Positions 1 to 11,399 of a DNA stretch of 64,000 nucleotides are shown one piece after another; position 1 is the stretch's first letter, and each line of letters opens with the position of its first letter. The position numbers and the translations under genes were made by a program. The notes under the pieces are model-generated. The model made no database searches. It saw only the letters and a list, made by a program, of their open reading frames with translations, and had not been told where the DNA came from. This stretch comes from Chaetoderma sp. LZ-2023a. Lineage: Eukaryota; Mollusca; Caudofoveata; Chaetodermatida; Chaetodermatidae. The stretch covers positions 92,513,624 to 92,577,623 of the forward strand of contig CM067373.1 in the NCBI GenBank assembly GCA_034401795.1, written 5' to 3'.

Positions 1-99
1 CAGCTCAACTGCGGCCTCTGAACGTCTACGTCAGGCAGCCACACATACTCATCAACATATTCCTACAACATCGTACACTCACCTGCACCCGGCTCCCCA

Positions 100-640
100 T
101 ACGGAAAATGTGACCCAAAACTTTCCGCATCTACACAACCTTCTTTCCTATGTAAAATGGCAGTGGTAGGTTGTAGCACCTCCGCTGAAACAACGTTTTT
201 GCAAACACCACGTCCCACTGCCAAGGCACTTAACACCCGGTGTCCTTTGGTGGTTAACAACTCACAGCCTCTTACAGCCACATCACCAACATGCACCATC
301 AGCAGTGGTTCCGAGGAAAGCACCCATTCAACATCATGGATCCGCAAGAAGAAACATCGTACAAAGAAAAGAAACACAACACTGTGGCTTCTTCTGCTCA
401 TCAATTAAACATCCCATGATGCGGTGTAAAATGTGGCTCGACCAGTTAGCCCTTATCTGAGAACGTGAGAATCCTATCCACACTGCAGTATACACCAACA
501 CAGCTTACACAGAATCAGCAATAATGCCCCACCACTGCTACCCCCGACCCCAACGTCGCCCAAGCAATTACAGCAGCAGCAATGACGAGTCGGCCCTTTT
601 CATACTCAGCCACCAACTGCACTCACAGAAGCTAACCAGA
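100..640 (+). pseudogene. gag-to-pol linker region of gypsy copy 1
   Basis: The translated stretch is rich in Ser, Thr and Pro with a basic cluster (KKKHRTKKR). It matches the segment at about 36,640-37,130 on the minus strand (shared words such as AVVGCSTS, ETTFLQ and RPTAKA). In copy 2 this segment lies just past the CCHC-like knuckle, so it is the 3' part of gag or the gag-pol joint. No conserved fold is visible. It is identified by homology between the two copies and by position before the protease. Confidence 0.6.
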
Positions 641-690
641 AACAAGCCGACTATATACAGAATGATACCGCACCACCATCACTGCCTCAA

Positions 691-1092
691 ATGGTATCAT
701 TAGAGACTCTTCCGCAGGCTTACCATAAAGTGATATACAAGTGTGCCTGTCTGTTTAGCGGAATTTCCACCAGTGCCACTGTGGACACTGGAGCTTCCAT
801 CACCGTCTTTAACAACCGCTTATATGAAAGCATCCCACCTCATAAGAAGCCACAACTTAGGCCTACAAACATCTTTTTACAAACCGCTACAGGAGCAGGT
901 GTACCCGTGGCTGGCGTAGTAAACCTCATAATACAGATAGAGGAGATGCAATTCATAAAGCGAGTTGTTATCGCCTCCATCCAAAATGGTGCCCTGCTTG
1001 GTTCTGATTTCCTCAGTGCCAGCGAAGCCATCATACATTGTAAACAACAGGAACTAGGCATACACAGCCGACGGATACCCCTTGGACCATAA
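691..1092 (+). pseudogene. Retroviral-type aspartic protease fossil, gypsy copy 1
   Basis: The reading frame contains VDTGASITVF around residues 31-40, the DTG(A/S) active-site box of retropepsins, followed by a beta-rich stretch and the GALLGSDFLS segment that resembles the LLG/GxDxL region near the protease C-terminus. In living elements this enzyme cuts the Gag-Pol polyprotein as a homodimer. It sits directly before the reverse transcriptase, as expected for Ty3/gypsy. The equivalent fossil in copy 2 is at about 36,351-36,600 on the minus strand. Confidence 0.85.
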
Positions 1093-1116
1093 TCGTCATT
1101 ATAAGATACGTGTGCA

Positions 1117-3000
1117 GTGATATTAGTGACCACCGCAACAGTTGAGCCAGGACAGGAAAGGATCTTGTGGGCCACTGGACCACAATTAGGAAACAACACT
1201 CACACAGCCATGCTGGAACCCGATCATGAATACATGCTCGCCTCACAATGCGCCAGTCCCCACATCATCGTGGCCACCACCAACAAGGAACATATTCCAT
1301 TCCGCATATTCAATGGCACTGCGGACCCAATAACACTCAAACCAGGAGTCTGTTGTGGCCATTTGGTGGATGTGATATCACTGGAAACAGCCCCAACCAC
1401 AAACACAACAACAACAATCTCTGATGATTTGCCGGAACATTTACATGACCTATATTTGCGTGCCACAGTTGGATTGATGCAATCCCAAAAATTACAAATA
1501 CGGAAATTAATTCACAAATATCGCAATAGTTTCTCATCAGGAAACATGGAACTCGGAGAAACTCATCTAGTACAACAGTCCATCGACACCGGAAACAACC
1601 GACCTGTACATCAACCCGTTAGACGTCTCCCGATCCATAAGGGCGCGGAGGCACACAAACAGGTGGAGGACATGTTGTGGACTGGAATAATTGAGTCATC
1701 AGCATCCGCCTTGGCCAGTCCCATTGTACTAGCAGGCAAAAAGGATGGATCTTTGCGGTTTTGTATAGACGACCACTGCCTTAATGATCTTAGCATCAAG
1801 GACGCTTATCCATTACCTCGGATAGATCAGGCCTTAGATTTCTTGTCCATAACCAAGTGGTTTTGTACCCTTGATTTAGCTAGTGGGTACTGGCAGGTAG
1901 CCATGGATGAGGCTGACATGGAGAAGACCGCATTCGCATGCAGAGATGGTCTTTTTCAGTTCTGCAAGATGCCCTACGGCTTGTGCAATGCTCCTGAAAC
2001 TTTCGAGCATCTCATTGAGCATGTATTAACTACCTTGCAATGGGAAATCTGTCTGTGTCACATTGACGATTTAATCGTCTTTGGTCCAACGTTTGAGCAA
2101 ACTCTTTCCAATTTAGACACCGTGCTTTCAAGATTCCGCACGACTAACTTGAAGCTGAAACCAAAGAAATGTCATCCCTTCAGACAGAGCATCGAGTTCC
2201 TGGGACACGTCATATCTGGTGATGGAGTGGCCACCCAATCGTCAAAAACAAAAGCCGTGGCAGAGTGGCAAACCCCTGAGAATATCACGGAGACTAGGAG
2301 CTTCCTTGGTCTCTGTCAATACTATTGTCGATACATAAGTCATTTCAGTGAGATTGCATCACCTCTCTTCAAGATCACCGAAAAGGATCGACCCTTTGAG
2401 TGGACGAGTGAGTGTGAAGGTTCCTTCAAGGCATTGAAGGAACTCTTGACGACCGCTCCTATTCTCGCTCATCATAACCCTAACCTCGATTTCATCCTGG
2501 ACACTGATGCATCAGCTTACGCTATTGGCGCAGTTCTATCTCAGGTCATGGAGGATGGAATGGAGCAGGTATTGGGTTATGGTTCGCATACTCTGAATAA
2601 AACAGAGAAATGTTATGCGACCATCAAGCGAGAATTCCTGGCTGCGGTCTACTTTGTCAAGTATTATAAACACTTTCTGTACGGTCGCCCATTTACTCTC
2701 CATATGGACCATGCTTCCCTACGCTGGCTCCGCAACCTTAAAAGTCTGGAGGGCCAGGTAGCGAGGTGGCAGGAATCCCTACAGGCTTTTAACTTCAATG
2801 TAGTTCATAGACCCGGCAAACTGCATGGAAATACTGATGCTTTGAGCAGAATCGGGCTTGAGAATGAACCCGAAGTAGCCACCACCATGACACATACAAC
2901 ACAGCCATCTCTGGTGTTCCCCGAATTGCGGTGCGCAGAGTGGAACATGGAGCAAGTCGCTCACGAACAAGCAACAGACGCCCAGACACAAAATATATAA
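1117..3000 (+). pseudogene. Reverse transcriptase and RNase H region, gypsy copy 1
   Basis: A 627-residue frame. The RT begins near residue 165 and shows KKDGSLRFCID, YPLPRIDQAL, TLDLASGYWQV and MPYGLCNAPETFE; the catalytic box is HIDDLIVF near residue 315, a YxDD variant. The thumb has EFLGHVISGDGV. RNase H follows from about residue 455 with FILDTDASAYAIGAVLSQ, TLHMDHASLRWL and VHRPGKLHGNTDALSRI, the usual close of a gypsy RNase H. In a living element these domains turn genomic RNA into cDNA and remove the RNA strand. This part of the fossil is long and well preserved, but the element as a whole is broken. Confidence 0.92.
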
Positions 3001-4430
3001 ACGTGGCTCCAGGAGGGGGTGCATCCTCCCCGGGAAACTGTTACACCATTATCCGCAGCAGCAAAATACTACTACCAGCAATTTGAAGAATGCCATATGC
3101 ATGATGGCGTTCTCTACCTCAATAACCGCATTGTGATCCCCGAGCGTTATTGGAATGATATACTTCTACTTCCAGATATTTAGCTGTTGAGCGGACATTA
3201 ACCCGGATCAAACAGAGATTCCACTGGATTGGGATACACGGTAGTGTAATGGCATGGGTCGACAAATATGTCCCATGTCAAAGACGTACTGTTAGCCAGC
3301 ACCATTCTGCACCTCTTCAGATTAAGATCGTTGGTGCAGCATGGGAGTGAGTGGCTATTGATGTGCTCAGACCCTTGAATACGATGGATGAAGGAAACAA
3401 GTACATCTTCATATTACAAGATTATTTTATGAAGTGGGTGGAAGCATTCGCTCTGCCAGACCAAGAGGCATCCACAGCAGCGGAGGTCTTGGCAAGCAAT
3501 GTGTTCTGCCAGTTTGAAATGCCCTATGAGCTGCACTCCGATCAAGGAAGTAATTTTGAGAGCCGGATGATCTCCGAGCTCTGCAAATTGTTCAATATTT
3601 TGAAAATGAGAAGTACACAATTTCATCCCCGCAGCTATGGTATGGTCGAAAGATTCAACCATACACTAGCGGAAATGTTGATGAAGGAAACACGCCTTGA
3701 TTGTCGAGATTGGGATCTATGACTCCCATATGTGCTCATGGCATACCGCACTTCAGTACATTCCAGCATGGGTTATACACCTGCACGGTTAATATTAGGC
3801 CGTGAATTAGCCCTGCTACTGGATCTGGCCATACCCGGGATTCCGGGGGGGGGGGGGGGGGGGGGTGGAGAAAAATTCACCATCTCTCTACGTAGAGCTC
3901 ATGTGGCAGCGGATAGAACAGACCCATGAGCTAGTGAGATCAACTTTATCCACTGCACACCGGCGTCGGAAAACATGGCATGACCGGCGAGTGCATGGAG
4001 ATCCATAAGAAGTGGGAAGAATGATTTGGGTACACGATTCGTGACGATCTGCAAACGTGCCGAGTAAACTGAGTTACCAGTGGAAAGGCCCCTATCTGAT
4101 AGTAGGTAAGACGTTGGACGTGACCTACCGTATCCGCACTTCGGATGGCCTGACCTCATTCATCCACTTCAATCGACCTAAAACTTTGACGACCCTGTAC
4201 CAGAGCTTGGACTGGGCGTTCCACGTACCACTGGTACCCAGACGGATGTCTCTACGGAGACGAGTATTCTCGACATTAGTCTCAAGCACCATGGTGCCAG
4301 TTCGACCCTTCTCCCACCAAGCTAGGAGTCCGGTGAACAAGCAACTAATGCTGAGGATGATGATGAGATACGTACTCGCCCTCTCCCTCCTCAGTGCGGG
4401 TCTACTCGATCTGGGAAGTCGTATCTGAAG
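3001..4430 (+). pseudogene. Integrase and pol 3' tail, gypsy copy 1
   Basis: The catalytic core of integrase is seen at 3,351-3,722: YIFILQDYFMKWVEAF around the first Asp, HSDQGSNFES with the second, and YGMVERFNHTLAEML with the Glu of the D,D-35-E triad. Downstream, 4,057-4,428 carries the C-terminal SH3-like portion (YQWKGPYLIVGKTLDVTYRI) and a poorly conserved tail shared with copy 2 (32,681-33,142, minus). A living integrase would insert the cDNA ends into chromosomal DNA. Integrity here is poor, so this is listed as a fossil part. Confidence 0.85.
3845..3865 (+). repeat. Homopolymer G run inside the integrase region
   Basis: About 21 consecutive G. Copy 2 has only a short run at the matching place (near 33,331), so the run grew after the two copies separated or is inflated by sequencing. 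Confidence 0.9.
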
Positions 4431-4717
4431 ACTTTGTCGTTTGTTTTGTCTAAGGGGAAGGACGAAAAAGTTGTTCTGCCGACCTCTTCCCACTCCCACC
4501 CACTTCATGCTATACCCCCATTATAGAGTTAACATAGCAGAAGCTGAGGCCACCCCGCACCATGCTTCTTGTGGGATGGAACATGTAATGAATGGCATGG
4601 AAGTGAAGAGGCCGGATGAAGCCTTCGCTCATATTGAAGAACAGCAAAACCGCACAACTTGGTGTACACGACTACGCCTCAAAATTATGCAACCACGTCC
4701 CACCCCAGGTGCCCATT

Positions 4718-6852
4718 CCATACCGATGACTATTAGGTACTAACTTTATTACTGTTCATATTATCCTTATTTACTGTAGGTGCTTTAACTAGCCGCACCG
4801 TTTAGGTCTTTCAACCTGATACTTACTACCTCATTAATTCTTATATAAATTGTCAATGTTCATTGCAGATAGCCATTTTGATGATATGTTTTGTTTAATT
4901 ATAGAAATCTTAGACTGCAGTACATGAGAAAATACTAAACAGCAACATTTATATCCGCATCATTTATTCCCACCATCATCAATTTTACACTGAGGTCACT
5001 GACCGTGCTCTAATTGTTTGAGCCCGGCAGGTTACCGACTAAACCTTACTATTTACCTCGATAGGATAGATTAAAGTGGTATGGGACAATCTCTTCGTCA
5101 GGAGACATATAGTGTACGCCTCTTTTCCGGTTGTTGCAATAATGTAGCCCCGCACTCCGGCACGGTTGTGTAAAATTGGCCAAATATCTATAGGGCCGCG
5201 TATATATCAAGTTATTGTCTCTTTCCACGATCCACCAGCCGTATGGCTTTATAAATGTTTGGATGTCCCATCAGCACGTTGATCTGATCTGACCCCAGGT
5301 AACTATTGGAGGGTTTCGAGCGGTGATGGTTAAAGTGCTGATTTACATACATCCCCCCACCCCCATATCCTCGGATGCTTGTTAGCTAGACAACCCCGCC
5401 AACGAAGGAAAGCACAGTGAAAACATATAGTTATAAATGTGAGTTTGATCGTTTATTTACTGGCACGCAGTGCATATCTGGGCACATTGGAACCTAATCC
5501 TAATGTCAGGTCAAAGGTTAGATCCATAGGAAGCGGTGACAGACAAGACACGCATCTCCATCCAACTCATCCGAGTGTCTGGGAAGGATCTTGGAATCTG
5601 CCTGCCCTCACTGGACGGACGCTCGCGATGGATATTCGCCTCTCTATCCGCGCCTTAACAATATCAGTGATCAAACTTGCTGATGTGAAATGTAGCCATT
5701 GTCCAGGTGATGTTTTATGTGGTTGCGGAGCAAGGTAGCTGGATTTTCATCAAATTCATATGCGTTGTGATGTAACATGTACGCATGCTGTTGATTGAGG
5801 TAGATGCTCTTTCAAAGCGACCTACGGGAAGCTAAACATCTGCGCCCATTGGACAGCTGTATCTAACGATAGGTAGGAATCCCTGTCACTTGCGGCCACA
5901 GCTAGTTTTCGTTTCTAACAACTAACGGGTAGGTTAGACTGTAGCAGAAGGCCCGCATAAATAAAGCGGCATCTACCAATACAGTATCTTGAAACTACAT
6001 AAGACGGTGACGTGGGAATTCTTCGGAAATCGCTCATTCCACCTTTACGTAAACCAGTACGCATCACGTTAAGTATGGCTTCATTAAGATTTTCCAGCGC
6101 TTAGCATTTTCTCTTGAACAAAAGAGTGGCCCCTTTTTGCCGACTATTTTCCTCTGCTTCGGCGTCGAAGGCATTTTCCTGTGACGGAAGCCCGCGCGAG
6201 GCACTTGCCTCTCGCAACAGCGAGAATTCCTGTGACAGAGGCCCATGCGAGGCACCTTCTGCTCTCACACCATCATGAAACATTCGGTGAAAAGAGGCCC
6301 GCGTGAGGCACTTTCCTCTCACAGCAACATTGTTCTCTCCGTGTATGTTAGGGGTATATTAACTTATATTAAGTTACTCTGAGATCTCTTATGCGGATTC
6401 TTCTCTTGCGGGGGATACCTCTGCAGATTCAAGAATCTGTGTGGTACCTCCGGTGACATCACATAGAAAGGACACAAGCTATCTCTATATTGTGTATTAT
6501 TGTGCTCATTCTACTGTCAAACGATTCACCCTGTTCGTAAGTACTCATTTATATTTCTAGTATATTATTCTAATTGTTCCATTCTCTAAATTAGTATGGA
6601 TAGACACACCGTGACACAAATAGTTGAGATGACACTGTGTGGTTCAATCCCGGTGGCAATGGTCGCACGGCCCTACTGGCACATCAGTGTTCCACCGGCT
6701 CTAGAAGTCGGTTTTTGTACACCGCGGAGAGACGTCATATGGGATCCGCAACCCCGAGATCTGCAGCTAACCAGCAATCCTGGTCTTCGCGTACTCGCGG
6801 TGCGATGGGTGGATATCTATCAGCTGACCATCACGTACCCCCGTGAGCTACA
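4718..6852 (+). repeat. Partial 3' long LTR of gypsy copy 1
   Basis: This is the reverse complement of the left two-thirds of the LTRs at 24,869-28,400 and 41,707-45,064. Homology starts near the words GATGACTATTAGGTAC and ends with GAGCTACA at 6,852, the same terminal CA seen in the other LTRs. The promoter-bearing third of the LTR is not present here. Near 6,180-6,320 it holds three short hairpin-forming copies of a GCGAGGCAC...CTCTCGC motif. Sequence divergence from the other copies points to an old insertion. Confidence 0.85.
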
Positions 6853-7160
6853 ATTTCAAACAACCAACATGAATAATCATCATGACTCTATAAATAGTTT
6901 TTTCGAGTCCTTTTTTTTAACCCTGGTGAATCCCCCATATCCCATTTTCAACACAACCATGCGGGAAAACTGTTGGATTCTTTATAGTAAATTGACTCTG
7001 GAAGCTATTATTGCCTTGAGACAGCTTCCAGTCAGGTTAGCTTCAAATATCCAACAGCTTAAGTTTTGTAGCATAAAGTATTTGTTTTCGGAAGCATTTG
7101 TCGGCGAAAGGTTTGAAGAGTTGAATAAGGTCTTAGCCAGAAATAGACTCAGGTAATTGA
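6853..7160 (+). other. Orphan open frame of about 95 codons, possible exon
   Basis: Right after the LTR the same frame stays open and reads a non-repetitive sequence containing PPYPIFNTTMRENCWILYSK and AFVGERFEELNKVLARNRLR. It stops at 7,154-7,156. Just before the stop the DNA reads ACTCAGGTAATT, which fits a splice donor (CAG/GTAAtt), so a host exon ending near 7,151 is conceivable. I see no clear acceptor upstream and no recognised domain. The LTR part of the frame is certainly fortuitous. It could equally be a decayed element fragment. Confidence 0.25.
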
Positions 7161-7284
7161 CTAGCCTGTTTTAGATTCACCTGCTTACTGATATTGGCAG
7201 TAGATTATCTTTCTTTGTGTTTACTCAAGTGTACCTCAGCACGCTATCAAAATTAATATTATTGTGCTAACTGCTGTACATATA

Positions 7285-7611
7285 TCAGCCCATCACAAGG
7301 TCATACTGCAATTCTTCCAATACAGTGGACTGATCTTGAAGTAGCCTGTGCATAGACAAGAACATGCTCGGTAGCGATTCCAATGACCAGTAGATCACTC
7401 TGCTTCCACATCCGCACTTTGTGGTTGCATGAAGAGACACTAGTATAGAGGAGACTCGGATAGCGATGAACACAGAAGATGAAAACAACAGCAATAAGTC
7501 CAACCATGGCCTCAACAATTCAGCTTGCAAACAAATGCTAGGTGCAGCAAGTGTAACCATGAGTGTAGGCGGCATACCGCAGCTGACGCGGGGAACACCC
7601 ATCTGCACCAC
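7285..7611 (-). other. Unassigned ORF with hydrophobic segments
   Basis: A 108-residue frame with two hydrophobic stretches (PWLDLLLLFSSSVFIAIRVS is the strongest). An overlapping minus frame is also open and hydrophobic, so the true frame is unclear. No motif is recognised. It may be a decayed membrane-protein fragment or chance. Confidence 0.15.
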
Positions 7612-7649
7612 AGCATTTCCACAAAACAGAGCTAAAGTCTTAAATCTAA

Positions 7650-7827
7650 TGTCACCGATACACTGAAGGTTTCGAGCAGTCTTAATTAAGTGACAACAGT
7701 CAAATCATTCAAGAACAAACTAGATATAATCTAATTCAGAGAAAGATCTTTGGAATTGGACTGAGCAAGCCATAGTATAACAAATAACACTGAGGCAATA
7801 ACAAGCCAGTGGCTTATGCCTCGTAAA

Positions 7828-7880
<53 letters not shown>
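7650..7880 (+). repeat. LINE-like 3' tail ending in an (ATG)n microsatellite
   Basis: The segment before the repeat can be read as the end of a CR1/L2-like RT ORF (a short NSFKNKLD-like word). It runs directly into about 17 ATG units at 7,828-7,880, the kind of simple tail many LINEs carry. The microsatellite is certain; the LINE reading is an inference from one short word and the tail. Confidence 0.35.
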
Positions 7881-7881
<1 letters not shown>

Positions 7882-8219
7882 CTGTTATATTATTATAATT
7901 AATGCATTTGAATATACACACCACTGCTTATAATTGTAATTTTATTAAATCCTTTGCCCTGTTTTATTCTGCTTTGCTATGGCATATGTATGCCATGCTT
8001 ATTTTTTTGCATACAATGCCTATTTAGTTCACCTTGCCTATTTTTTGCATACTAGTTATCATTTACTTTTTTCTGTTTTGATTTATGCTATTTTTGCCTT
8101 GCTTCTGTTATCTGGAACAGAGCAACAAACACAAGCCATTTCCAAGATAAGAAAACCATCAAGTAGCCAGTCCGCTAATTCTCTCCATCCTCATAACCCA
8201 TCCATTCCCACAGCCTAAT

Positions 8220-8656
8220 ACCTACTAAATTCCTCTGCTCTACTTGTAAAAATATCTGTTAAAATTAACCAGAATGCATTATAATGTGACTTGTGTAATA
8301 AGTGGGTTCACCTAAGATGTTCTGAACTAAACTCCTTTGACTATTTACGTCTTGAGACTGATGAGCAACCGTGGTGGTGCTTAAACTGCAACCCATCATT
8401 CTTTCCATCTAACAACATAAAAGATAACACCGATTATATGCTTGCAATCACCAACCCACACGTAAATTACAATTACACAGAAAATATACAAGACCTCATT
8501 TTAAACCCATTTAAATTAAGTACTAATAACTACCGTGAAATTAACTCAAACGATGCTAGAAATGATTTTAAAATACCATCACAAAACTGTGAATACACAC
8601 TGCTAAGTAAATTTGAAGGTACTGTGTCACACCAAATAGTTTTAAATGAAAAATAA
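8220..8656 (+). pseudogene. LINE fragment with a PHD-type zinc finger
   Basis: The translation gives CDLCNKWVHLRC followed by EQPWWCLNC, the second half of a PHD finger (Cys-x2-Cys, His-x2-Cys, Trp, Cys-x2-Cys). After it comes a Asn-rich stretch typical of the N-terminal part of CR1-like LINE ORFs of marine invertebrates. An earlier Cys pair (FLCSTC, near 8,240) lies in another frame and a TAA precedes the finger in frame, so the 5' part is damaged. No endonuclease or RT follows; the fragment ends by 8,660. A host PHD gene is less likely because the flank after the finger is LINE-like and no chromatin domain follows. Confidence 0.55.
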
Positions 8657-9589
8657 TAGCAATCTTACACTTTTTTCCAGGCGTATTTAGCGTAATTTTA
8701 TGCACTCTAATGGAATCTGAAATGATTTCCAATGTTGAGTGCCCTTCCATTGAAATTGAATTATGCAAAAAACTATGCAACGTGGATGAGTTTTATTTAA
8801 AATGTGTAGGTTGTACCTCATGAAATGGTGGAACAGCCATTCAATAAGAAGATGGGCTTCACCAGTCGCAAAGTATGTCACAACGCATAAACAAATCTCT
8901 CGTGAGAGCGACGAGTTTGTGAATATTACGTTACATATTTTCTCCTACTCGCATGCCTTAGCATGCTCTTATGTAGCAACTTGATATTGAATCATATGAA
9001 GACATTTGACCGCTAGAATAAGAAAATTCAACAATATTTACGCGATTGGAAGGTTGAACACTATTTTAGCGCACTCGGAGTATACGACTCCAAATATTAT
9101 ACCCTTCCGCGCAGTATAATCGGGTACCGGATACTAGTTAAAAGCAGTGACAGTTGCCAATCAAATTGTGTACAACAAACGCATATAATAAAATGTTCAT
9201 CATTCCGCGGAGACATTCAGAAGATTCTGAACACATGCCGAAATGCAACTGATGACGAATCAGAATCAAAATATTATGTTAGCACAAGATCTATAAACAA
9301 ATAAATATGGCCTGACATAGAACGTGAACATAATACATACAGTATAATTATAAATATATAAACCTATTATAATACAATAAATATATCTCGATACCGTGTA
9401 GTAGGTTCTAAGTCATTTAAGTATTAAAAACAACAACAATGCGCCTTAGGGACTCCGTCATCATACATACCACCACCCGCCACCCTATATACAATAATAG
9501 TGTAGTGGATGATAATATGTGACGAACAGAGCATGCAGCACTGATTATAGCATACAGCTGCCATCGGGTTACCGACTCGTTATGACAAC
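8657..9589. other. AT-rich stretch, nothing recognised
   Basis: No domain, terminal repeat or tandem array is visible. Short open frames here have no similarity I can name. Confidence 0.6.
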
Positions 9590-9862
9590 AAAATGGTCCA
9601 GATGTCGACATAATCGCACGATTAATTTGACTTATTTATGTCGACATAATACACTATATAAATACATAAGTCGACCAAAGATTGTTATTGTCCACTTCTG
9701 CCATTGACTTACGTTGACTTACGACTTATTTATGTTGACATAATCCTTTCTAATGCCGACTTTTGTCTTAATTATGTCGACATAATCTTTTTGTAATGAC
9801 TTCTTTTGTCTTAATTATGTTGACATAATCTTCTCTAATGCGAACTTCTGTCTTAACGATTG
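9590..9862. repeat. Tandem repeat of about 45-60 bp built on a 16-bp palindrome
   Basis: Four to five diverged units each contain ATTATGTCGACATAAT or a one-base variant with TTGACA. The palindrome is perfect at 9,770-9,785. Units also share a CTTTTGTCTTAA-like spacer. The function is unknown; it could be a satellite seed or the end of an unrecognised element. Confidence 0.75.
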
Positions 9863-9897
9863 AAACAGATGCCAGTCAGCCAGCTAGCCAGTCAGCC

Positions 9898-9971
<74 letters not shown>

Positions 9972-9978
9972 ATAGTAG
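9898..9978 (+). repeat. (TAG)n microsatellite
   Basis: About 25 perfect TAG units, then a few interrupted ones. Confidence 0.95.
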
Positions 9979-9984
9979 CAGTAG

Positions 9985-10080
9985 TAAGGCCTAGCACAGC
10001 CTAGCAAAGTCTGGCTAAGACCTAGGTAATGTCCAGGTATGGCTTAACAAAGCCTGGTTACGGCCTAGGTAATGTAGCTC
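9985..10080 (+). repeat. Three units of the 32-bp satellite (forward orientation)
   Basis: The words CCTAGCAAAGTCTGGCTAA, GACCTAGGTAATG and AACAAAGCCTGGTTACGG match the repeat that fills 18,896-19,900. This is an isolated outlier of that array, 9 kb away. Confidence 0.8.
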
Positions 10081-10929
10081 TCGGGGTTTCGTCGGGTCGT
10101 TCTGGTACGAAGTACAGGGGCAGATCACCCAATAGGCTGACTAGTCTTCAGACTAGGGGCCCGTGATGGCAGGGGGCCCGTCACCTTTGGCAATACATTT
10201 TTTGGGAACCAATTTTATACTGTTGTCATTGACACCTCCACCAGGTTCACCCAGTATTAGGCCGATAGTGCTGCAATGCATTTCTGCAGTCTCTAGATAT
10301 ATATATATATAAGTCTATATTTAGTTACATATGTGCCTATAATGCAATAACCACACAAATCCGTTTCATCATCCGTCCATCAAAGATAGCCATCATTGAC
10401 AATCCACCCCACCCCATCCTCAGTTCTTCGCGTATGTTGTGACTTTCAGCAGACAGCCTGGAGCTGCCAAGAGTTTGATGACATAATAAAAATGTTTGCC
10501 TCCAACATAAGATGCTTATAGTATTCATATACTCCAATGCTACATGGTAGCAACTCATGTTTGATTTTATTAATGAACAACTTGCATTTTCAAAGTAAGT
10601 GAGGTATGAGTATATTCCATTGTTAGACATAAACCACACTTGTAAGACTCTTCTTTTGGCAATTGACTTCAAGTGATTCATATTTAATAACCGTTATCTA
10701 TTTATCTATATGAACATAGAAGGTCTAACTTTCAAGGTATGTGTTAATATTAAAGCAATGGACGAAGGGATTAACAAATACTGTTGAATGTTAGGTTAAC
10801 TCATATAATTTTATATATGAACTAATATATATCAGTAGGTAGAATACAAATTTATAGGGTGCCATCATTTTAATAATATATTCGCTGACAGTAGATATGC
10901 GACTTGAAATTAAGTATCCGTCTTGTCGC
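10081..10929. other. Unassigned spacer
   Basis: No gene or element recognised. A short TA run lies at about 10,300-10,312. Confidence 0.6.
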
Positions 10930-10937
10930 CATAAGCT

Positions 10938-11391
10938 CAGTGGCGGCACAAGAAAATTATTGTTGTGGGGGGGGGGGGGGGGCAAGAGAGGGGCAAGGTA
11001 GTTACATGAGAGTGGAGTGGGGTGGGGGGGGCAAGACTGGATGGGTCAGAGAATGTGTATCCCATTCCCTCTACCCTCTTGCTGGTAGCCTCTTGGGGAC
11101 AATTAAAATTTTTAGATGGCCTGGTAGTGGATTTCCTCTGTTTCTCAAGGTAAATTTAGACCTTACAAGCACGGACTCACACATACGCTCAGGGGTGTAG
11201 TTTACAAAGTGATGCACACATTTGGAAAGATTGACACTATTTTATCAGAGATTATTGTTTAAAAGTACATGCTGTGATCTACTATGCAACGTCAGCAACG
11301 AACCAAGTAGAGGGGCAAAGCATTGTTGTAGGGGGGGGGGGGGTTGCAATTGCCCTCTTGCCCCCCCCACCCACCCGTGGCGCCGACACTG
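10938..11391. mobile_element. Complete non-autonomous hAT-like element (MITE), 454 bp
   Basis: The ends are inverted: the left begins CAGTGGCGGCAC and the right end read on the other strand begins CAGTGTCGGCGC. The element is flanked by perfect 8-bp direct repeats CATAAGCT at 10,930-10,937 and 11,392-11,399. CAGTG-like ends plus an 8-bp duplication are the signature of the hAT superfamily. Each end also carries a long G run followed by CAAGAG(A)GGGCAA, so the TIRs extend with interruptions to about 60 bp. No ORF of note lies inside, so it depends on a transposase supplied elsewhere. Confidence 0.9.
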
Positions 11392-11399
11392 CATAAGCT

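Larger units (their letters stand above)
1..6852 (+). mobile_element. Ty3/gypsy LTR retrotransposon, copy 1 of the long-LTR family (5' part off the window)
   Basis: Protease, reverse transcriptase, RNase H and integrase follow one another on the plus strand in Ty3/gypsy order, then a partial LTR ends at 6,852. The same proteins in the same order are found inverted at 32,681-37,240, so both belong to one family. The left end lies outside the window. As a fossil it looks old: several breaks are spread over pol and the 3' LTR is partial. It is a molecular relic that no longer encodes a full set of proteins. Family assignment by motifs is firm; the clade inside Ty3/gypsy is not assigned. Confidence 0.9.

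Noticed and set aside
6596-6852. 5' half of the frame running to 7,156 as a gene start
   Set aside because: This part is LTR sequence; it reads open by chance into the flank.
8291-8656. Host PHD-finger chromatin gene
   Set aside because: The sequence after the finger looks like a LINE ORF, the finger is damaged, and no further domain or exon is seen.
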